A stretch of 64,000 nt of DNA from Gordius sp. MW1. Taxonomy: Eukaryota > Nematomorpha > Gordioida > Gordea > Gordiidae. The notes beneath the pieces were generated by a model. It saw only the letters and a list, made by a program, of their open reading frames with translations. It was not told the origin of the DNA and searched no databases. The stretch's first letter is position 1, and the number at the start of each line of letters is the position of its first letter. The position numbers were made by a program, and so were the translations under genes. This document shows, piece by piece, positions 56,316-64,000 of this stretch. The DNA lies in assembly GCA_964036665.1 (NCBI GenBank), contig OZ038530.1, positions 496,001-560,000 on the forward strand, in the 5' to 3' direction.

Positions 56316-56736
56316 CTATCTGCAATTCAAAAAAAACATAGAATGTATTATTTATAATAATTCTTTTTAAGTTTATAAGTAAGATAGTGATTTAATAATT
56401 CTAAAAGCATTTATTTATGTTTAGTTACCTATTGATATATTAAAGATAATTTGTAACTTTCAAGATTGTAAATTTACGGTTCACAGATGTTAAAAAATGA
56501 TGTCTATGAATGATTTCCACCTGATCTGTAAAAAAATTTAATTTCGCCAATTTTATATTTTTTATTGACAAATTAAAATAATTTATTGAATTTCAATTTT
56601 AGCCTAAGCCTATTATTAATATAATTTATGACTTCATGGTGGAACCTCAGTTAATGTTCATGCTTCCTTCAATCAAAACTCTCCGGGGGGGTATTTGAAA
56701 CTCCCCGGGGGGGGTATTACCCCCCCGGGCTCCCCT

Positions 56737-56751
56737 CTGAAAGAAACCCTG
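56737..56751 (-). repeat. hAT copy 2, right terminal inverted repeat
   Basis: CTGAAAGAAACCCTG, followed by caacgggcggac as in the other copies. Confidence 0.9.
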
Positions 56752-58549
56752 CAACGGGCGGACAACGGACGGACAACGGACGGACAACGGACATACAACG
56801 GGCGGACAACGTGCGGACAACGGAAGGACAACGGGCGGACAACGGACGGACAACGGAAGGACATCAGACGGACAACGGACGGACAACGGAAGGACAACAA
56901 AAGGACATCAGACGGACAACGAACGGACAACGAACGGAAAACGAACGGACAACGAACGGACAACGAACGGACAACGGACAGACAACAAAAGGACATCAGA
57001 CGGACAACGGACGTACAACGAACGGACAACGGCCGGACAACGGACGGACAACGGACGGACAACGAACGGACAACGAACGGACAACGGAAGGACAACGGAA
57101 GGACAACGGACGGACAACGGGCGGACTACGGAAGGACAACGGGCGGACAACAAAAGGACATCAGACGGACAACGGATGGACAACGAACGGACAACGGACG
57201 GACAACGGACGGACAACGGGCGGACAACAAAAGGACATCAGACGGACAACGGACGGACAACGGGCGGACAAAGGACGGACAACGGACGGACAACGGACAT
57301 AGGGCGGACAACGTGCGGACAACGGAAGGACAACGGGCGGACAACGGACGGACAACGGAAGGACATCAGACGGACAACGGACGGACAACGGAAGGACAAC
57401 AAAAGGACATCAGACGGACAACGAACGGACAACGAAAGGACAACGAACGGACAACGAACGGACAACGAACGGACAACGAACGGACAACGGACGGACAACA
57501 AAAGGACATCAGACGGACAAGGGACGGACAACGAACGGACAACGGACGGACAACAGACGGACAACGGGCGGACAACGAACGGACAACGAACGGACAACGG
57601 ACGGACAACGGAAGGACAACGGACGGACAACGGAAGGACAACGGGCGGACAACGGGCGGACAATGGACGGACAACGAACGGACAACGAACGGACAACGAA
57701 CGGACAACGGACAGACAACAAAAGGACATCTGACGGACAACGGAAGGACAACGGACGGACAACGGACGGACAACGGACGGACAACGGACGGACAACGGAA
57801 GGACAACGGGCGGACAACGGACGGACAACGGACGGACAACGGAAGGACATCAGACGGACAACGGACGGACAACGGAAGGACAACGGGCGGACAACGGGCG
57901 CACAACGGACGGACAACGGAAGGACATCAGACGGACAAGGGACGGATAACGGATGGACAACGGAAGGACATCAGACGGACAACGGACGGACAACGGAAGG
58001 ACAACAAAAGGACATCAGACGGACAACGGACGGACAACAAAAGGACATCAGACGGACAACGGACGGACAACGGAAGGACAACGGACGGACAACGGAAGGA
58101 CAACGGAAGGACAACGGGCGGACAACGAACGGACAACGAACGGACAACGGACGGACAACGGACGGACAACGGAAGGACAACGGACGGACAACGGAAGGAC
58201 AACGGGCGGACAACGGGCGGACAACGGACGGACAACGAACGGACAACGAACGGACAACGAACGGACAACGGACAGACAACAAAAGGACATCTGACGGACA
58301 ACGGAAGGACAACGGACGGACAACGGACGGACAACGGACGGACAACGGACGGACAACGGAAGGACAACGGGCGGACAACGGACGGACAACGGACGGACAA
58401 CGGAAGGACATCAGACGGACAACGGACGGACAACGGAAGGACAACGGAAGGACAACGGAAGGACAACGAACGGACAACGAACGGACAACGGACGGACAAC
58501 GGACGGACAACTGACGGACAACGGGCGGACAACGGACGGACAACGGACG
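56752..58549 (+). repeat. 11-bp satellite array, segment 14
   Basis: Partner of segment 7 but 484 bp (44 units) shorter, with only one copy of the 528-bp higher-order repeat. The copy of the block that ends at spacer 12 reads ggataacggatgg near 57946, where the partner has ggacaacggatgg. Confidence 0.97.
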
Positions 58550-59005
58550 TAGCCAGCGGACGGCCAAAAAGTCATATTATCAACAGAATACTCTCACGGA
58601 TTCAAACTTGTTGCCTCCTGACGGACAACGGACGGTCCGTCGTCCCTCCGTTGTCCGTCCGTCCTCCCTCCGTCGTCTCTCCGTCGTCCGTCCGTCGTCC
58701 CTCTGTCGTCCCTCCGTCGTCCCTCCGTGCTATGCAATTTATTAAATTTTTTTATCAAAAAATATTTTTTTCGACCTCAAAATTTTTTCAATTTTTTTGT
58801 AACACCATATAGGCCTCATGAAAATTTTCGATATCAGAGGTGAATTCCGACAAAAAAAAGATTTTCGACTTGAAAATTTTTTAAATTTTTTTGTTCAACC
58901 ATATAGGCTTCGTGAAAATTTCAGCGGACGGCTAAAAAGTCATATTATCAATGTTATTAACAAGAACAGAATACTCTCCGGGATTCAAACTTGTAGCCTC
59001 CTGAT
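58550..59005. repeat. Composite spacer 12 (456-bp class)
   Basis: Inverted satellite 58635-58728, AT core 58729-58922, right module 58923-59004. The core has a private change (aaaaaaaagattttcgac). The upstream satellite matches the array before spacer 6, but the downstream satellite matches the array after spacer 2. Confidence 0.93.
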
Positions 59006-62000
59006 GGACAACGGACGGACAACGGAAGGACATCAGACGGACAAGGGACGGACAACGGACGGACAACGGAAGGACATCAGACGGACAACGGACGGACAAC
59101 GGAAGGACATCAGATGGACAAGGGACGGACAACGGATGGACAACGGAAGGACATCAGACGGACAACGGACGGACAACGGAAGGACAACAAAAGGACATCA
59201 GACGGACAACGGACGGACAACAAAAGGACATCAGACGGACAACGGACGGACAACGGAAGGACAACGGACGGACAACGGAAGGACAACGGAAGGACAACGG
59301 GCGGACAACGAACGGACAACGAACGGACAACGGACGGACAACGGAAGGACAACGGACGGACAACGGAAGGACAACGGAAGGACAACGGGCGGACAACGGA
59401 CGGACAACGGAAGGACAACGGGCGGACATCAGACGGACAACGGAAGTACAACGGAAGGACAACGGAAGGACAACGGGCGGACAACGGACGGACAACGGAA
59501 GGACATCAGACGGACAACGAACGGACAACGGAAGGACAACAAAAGGACATCAGACGGACAACGAACGGACAACGAACGGACAACGAACGGACAACGGACG
59601 GACAACAAAAGGACATCAGATGGACAAAGAACGGACAACGGAAGGACAACGGGCGGACAACGGACGGACAACAAAAGGACATCAGACGGACAACGGAAGG
59701 ACAACGGACGGACAACGGAAGGAGAACGGACGGACAATGGGCGGACAACGGACAGACAACGGACGGACAACGGACGGACAACGGAAGGACAACGGACGGA
59801 CAACGGACGGACAACGGAAGGACATTAGACGGACAAGGGACGGACAACGGACGGACAACGGAAGGACATCAGACGGACAACGGACGGACAACGGAAGGAC
59901 ATCAGACGGACAAGGGACGGACAACGGATGGACAACGGAAGGACATCAGACGGACAACGGACGGACAACGGAAGGACAACGGACGGACAACGGACGGACA
60001 ACGGAAGGACAACGGGCGGACAACGGACGGACAACGGAAGGACATCAGACGGACAACGAACGGACAACGGAAGGACAACAAAAGGACATCAGACGGACAA
60101 GGGACGGACAACGAACGGACAACGGACGGACAACGGACGGACAACAAAAGGACAACGGAAGGACAACGGAAGGACAACGGACGGACAACGGAAGGACAAC
60201 GGGCGGACAACGGACGGACAACGGAAGGACATCAGACGGACAACGAACGGACAACGAACGGACAACGGACGGACAACAAAAGGACATCAGACGCACAAGG
60301 GACGGACAACGAACGGACAACGGACGGACAACGGACGGACAACAAAAGGACATCAGACGGACAACGGACGGACAACGGAAGGACAACGGAAGGACATCAG
60401 ACGGACAACGGACGGACAACGGAAGGACAACGGACGGACAACGGACGGACAACGGAAGGACAACGGAAGGACAACGGACGGACAACGGACGGACAACAAA
60501 AGGACATCAGACGGACAACGGAAGGACAACGAACGGACAACGGAAGGACAACGGAAGGACAACGGACGGACAACGGACGGACAAGGGAAGGACAACGGAC
60601 GGACAACGGAAGGACATCAGAGGGACAACGGACGGACAACGGAAGGACAACAGGCGGACAACGGACGGACAACGGACGGACAACGGAAGGACATCAGACG
60701 GACAACTGACGGACAACGGAAGGACAACGGAAGGACAACGGGCGGACAACGGACGGACAACGGACGGAAAACGGAAGGACATCAGACGGACAAGGGACGG
60801 ACAACGGACGGACAACGGAAGGACATCAGACGGACAACGGACGGACAACGGAAGGACATCAGACGGACAAGGGACGGACAACGGATGGACAACGGAAGGA
60901 CATCAGACGGACAACGGACGGACAACGGAAGGACAACGGACGGACAACGGACGGACAACGGAAGGACAACGGAAGGACAACGGACGGACAACGGACGGAC
61001 AACAAAAGGACATCAGACGGACAACGGAAGGACAACGGACGGACAACGGACGGACAACGGACGGACAACGGGCGGACAACGGGCGGAGAACGGAAGGACA
61101 ACGGAAGGACAACGGGCGGACAACGGACGGACAACGGACGGACAACAAAAGGACATCAGACGGACAACGGAAGGACAACGGACGGACAACGGACGGACAA
61201 CGGGCGGACAATGGGCGGACAACAAAAGGACATCTGACGGACAACGGACGGACAACGGACGGACAACGGGCGGACAAATGACGGACAACGGAAGGACAAC
61301 AAAAGGACATCAGACGGACAACGGACGGACAACAAAAGGACATCAGACGGACAACGGAAGGACATCAGACGGACAAGGGACGGACAACGGATGGACAACG
61401 GAAGGACATCAGACGGACAACGGACGGACAACGGAAGGACAACAAAAGGACATCAGACGGACAACGGACGGACAACAAAAGGACATCAGACGGACAACGG
61501 ACGGACAACGGAAGGACAACGGAAGGACAACGGGCGGACAACGGACGGACAACGGACGGACAACGGGCGGACAACGGACGGACAACGGACGGACAACGGA
61601 CGGACAATGGGCGGACAACGGAAGGACAACGGGCGGACAACGGACGGACAACGGACGGACAACGGGCGGACAACGGGCGGACAACGGAAGGACAACGGAA
61701 GGACAACGGACGGACAACGGACGGACAACAAAAGGACATCAGACGGACAACGGACGGACAACGGAAGGACAACGGAAGGACAACGGGCGGACAACGGACG
61801 GACAACGGACGGACAACGGACGGACAACGGGCGGACAACGGAAGGACAACGGGCGGACAACGGACGGACAACAAAAGGACATCAGACGGACAACGGACGG
61901 ACAACGAAAGGACAACGGGCGGACAACGGACGGACAACGGAAGGACATCAGACGGACAACGGAAGGACAACAAAAGGACATCAGACGGACAACGAACGGA

Positions 62001-62353
62001 CAACGGACAGACAACAAAAGGACATCAGACGGACATCGGACGGACAACGAACGGACAACGGACGGACAACGGACGGACAACAAAAGGACAACGGGCGGAC
62101 AACGGACGGACAACAAAAGGACATCAGACGGACAACGGACGGACAACGGAAGGACAACGGGCGGACAACGGACGGACAACGGAAGGACATCAGACGGACA
62201 ACGGACGGACAACGGACGGACAACGGAAGGACAACGGGCGGACAACGGACGGACAACGGACGGACAACGGACGGACAACGGACGGACAACGGACGGACAA
62301 CGGAAGGACAACGGAAGGACAACGGAAGGACAACGGATGGACAACGGGCGGAC
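59006..62353 (+). repeat. 11-bp satellite array, segment 15, up to hAT copy 3
   Basis: 3.3 kb. The first ~1 kb matches segment 3 (offset 46,095); later parts share blocks with segments 3 and 10. The last ~900 bp before the transposon is rich in gggc and ggac units and does not resemble the left flank of hAT copies 1 and 2. It ends in a partial unit ggac directly at the transposon. Confidence 0.97.
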
Positions 62354-62368
62354 CAGGGTTTCTTTCAG
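62354..62368 (+). repeat. hAT copy 3, left terminal inverted repeat
   Basis: CAGGGTTTCTTTCAG. It is preceded by caacgggcggac, the same 12 bases that follow the right end. Confidence 0.9.
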
Positions 62369-62458
62369 AAAAAATGCTCCGGGGGGGGTATTTTCAACTT
62401 CCGGGGGGGGTAAAAATTTTTTTAATTGCTAAACCATTTTGTATAATATTTACTAATT

Positions 62459-62464
62459 TTTATT
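62459..62464 (-). promoter_or_regulatory. Possible poly(A) signal, hAT copy 3
   Basis: AATAAA on the minus strand, about 90 bp after the stop at 62550. Confidence 0.35.
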
Positions 62465-62549
62465 GGTGATATAAGTGATATATAAATTGATACATACACG
62501 CATAATCATTAAATAAATACATGTAATATTTTAACGGGCAAGTGTTCTT

Positions 62550-62717
62550 TTAAGAAAGTAACCGAATACTTCTTTGTTTTTTAAAGGCGTACTCCTTCAT
62601 CGCCATATCTAGATATTCTTCAGTAGGAAGGTCAGCCCCTTCTATAGATATTCTCATACAGTGGTCTAAAGATATCTCCCCTAGCCTGTTTCTTAATGCA
62701 ACCATAATTCGGTTCAT
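62550..62717 (-). pseudogene. hAT transposase C-terminal remnant, copy 3
   Basis: 55 codons with the same residues as copy 1 (YAFKKQ form), open from ATG at 62717 to TAA at 62550. Confidence 0.82.
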
Positions 62718-62882
62718 TGCACTAAAGTAAGGGATAAAACAAGAGTTTTTCTTAATTCAGTCCCATCTTTACCTATTACAAACAAACATATTCATGCCTT
62801 ATTTATTATTTTATATAAACACAAATACCCATAGTATTCCCCAAACATATCTTCTCGCCTATTTCTAATTCAAAATCAAATA

Positions 62883-63245
62883 GATAAAAAAGATATTTTA
62901 TCTATATCAGAATTTAAATGCATGACAGATAATTATCATTAGTTATAAACATTATTTTGTGTGTATAAATGTAAATACCATCTTTTTTATTTTGACAATC
63001 TATGGAATAAACCAGTTTCTCCACAGAATTATCCTCACCTTTTCATAATACATAATTGATTAGACAAAAAAGATCTTTTTTATATGCTTGCAAGCAAATT
63101 ATAATTAGTTAATATACATTTAAAATGACCAATATTTTGTTAGTAATATAAATATAAATACCATCCTTTTCATTATAACATTGAATGGAACAAACCAGAG
63201 TTTTTTCTACAGAACAATTATTCATATCTTCACCTGTTGCATAAT
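62883..63245 (-). repeat. ~180-bp tandem duplication inside hAT copy 3
   Basis: Same two diverged units as in copy 1. Confidence 0.7.
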
Positions 63246-63345
63246 TAAAATTATTCCAAATTAAATCATATTTACCATCCTTTTTATTAGACTTTTCCTT
63301 TTTACTAAAGTAGTGTAAAAGAGTACTTTTATATTTACCAGACAT
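63109..63345 (-). pseudogene. Transposase-like N-terminal fragment, copy 3
   Basis: 78 codons starting MSGKYKSTLLHYFSKK, with glutamine at residue 55 as in copy 1. Confidence 0.5.
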
Positions 63346-63777
63346 CTATCTGCAATTCAAAAAAAACATAGAATGTATTATTTATAATAATTCTTTTTAA
63401 GTTTATAAGTAAGATAGTGATTTAATAATTCTAAAAGCATTTATTTATGTTTAGTTACCTATTGATATATTAAAGATAATTTGTAACTTTCAAGATTGTA
63501 AATTTACGGTTCACAGATGTTAAAAAATGATGTCTATGAATGATTTCCACCTGATCTGTAAACAAATTTAATTTCGCCAATTTTATATTTTTTATTGACA
63601 AATTAAAATAATTTATTGAATTTCAATTTTAGCCTAAGCCTATTATTAATATAATTTATGACTTCATGGTGGAACCTCAGTTCATGTTCATGCTTCCTTC
63701 AATCAAAACTCTCCGGGGGGGGGGGGGGGGGTATTTGAAACTCCCCGGGGGGGTATTACCCCCACCCGGGCTCCCCC

Positions 63778-63792
63778 CTGAAAGAAACCCTG
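63778..63792 (-). repeat. hAT copy 3, right terminal inverted repeat
   Basis: CTGAAAGAAACCCTG. The G/C runs just inside differ in length from the other copies, and the C7 run is broken by an A (ccccc-a-cccggg). Confidence 0.9.
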
Positions 63793-64000
63793 CAACGGGC
63801 GGACAACGGACGGACAACGGACGGACAACGGACGGACAACGGACGGACAACGGACGGACAACGGACGGACAACGGACGGACAACGGACGGACAACGGACA
63901 TACAACGGGCGGACAACGTGCGGACAACGTAAGGACAACGGGCGGACAACGGACGGACAACGGAAGGACATCAGACGGACAACGGACGGACAACGGAAGG
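63793..64000 (+). repeat. 11-bp satellite array, segment 16
   Basis: Same order of units as after hAT copies 1 and 2, but with nine identical ggacaacggac units in a row (63801-63899) where the others have three. Cut by the window end. Confidence 0.97.

Larger units (their letters stand above)
55326..56751 (-). mobile_element. Non-autonomous hAT-like DNA transposon, copy 2
   Basis: 1426 bp. It differs from copy 1 at only a few places: one base in each transposase remnant and one G in a right-end run. The same flanking units occur on both sides, so it was duplicated together with the surrounding satellite and did not insert separately. Confidence 0.88.
62354..63792 (-). mobile_element. Non-autonomous hAT-like DNA transposon, copy 3
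   Basis: 1439 bp, longer than copies 1 and 2 mainly because its G runs are longer (8 and 8 at the left, 17 at the right). Otherwise it shows only isolated base changes, such as gtaaacaaattt near 63560 and ttcatgttcatg near 63681. The right flank is shared with the other copies; the left flank is not. Confidence 0.88.

Noticed and set aside
1-64000. CRISPR array
   Set aside because: Repeats are contiguous 11-mers without unique spacers; no cas genes; the setting is eukaryotic.
1-64000. Telomeric repeat
   Set aside because: The 11-mer does not resemble TTAGGG-type or other known telomere units, and transposons and inverted blocks interrupt it.

Overview
The window is eukaryotic repeat DNA, not a gene region. 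About 54 of the 64 kb is one satellite with an 11-bp unit, ggacaacggac and single- or double-base variants, repeated roughly 4,900 times in one orientation. The + strand of the satellite has almost no T. Because 11 is not a multiple of 3 and the consensus holds no stop on either strand, very long open frames appear in all six frames. They encode only the same cyclic peptide and I do not call them genes. The non-satellite DNA is AT-rich. The only protein-like remains are the two ends of an animal-type hAT transposase, so an invertebrate or other metazoan host is the best guess. The species cannot be told from this sequence.

Two kinds of non-satellite DNA interrupt the array. (1) Twelve copies of a composite spacer (456, 467 or 591 bp) start at 636, 12444, 16883, 18297, 23374, 28767, 29862, 31305, 34303, 42889, 53554 and 58550. 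Each has the same order: a left module, a short inverted and diverged piece of the satellite, an AT-rich core built of 94/112-bp tandem repeats, and a right module that is a direct repeat of the left one. The two modules carry a weak tRNA-like B box on the minus strand. (2) Three nearly identical copies of a 1.43-kb non-autonomous hAT-like DNA transposon lie at 25058-26484, 55326-56751 and 62354-63792. They have 15-bp terminal inverted repeats (CAGGGTTTCTTTCAG). On the minus strand they keep a transposase-like N-terminus and a clear hAT C-terminal dimerisation end, with the catalytic middle missing.

The array has layered higher-order structure. Local tandem blocks have periods of 528, 704 and 2013 bp (48, 64 and 183 units). 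A block of at least 6.4 kb is repeated at an offset of 8,586 bp (34.3-40.7 versus 42.9-49.3 kb), with a third related copy at 5.3-12.2 kb. A region of about 9 kb (20.2-29.2 kb) recurs about 30 kb downstream, and this carries one hAT copy along. Length differences between duplicated blocks are almost always multiples of 11 bp, as expected from unequal exchange in register. Several switches from one homology block to another fall at the composite spacers.

No rRNA, tRNA gene, CRISPR array, bacterial gene or intact protein gene was found. All identities given here come from reading the sequence and the translated frames by eye. No alignment or database search was run.
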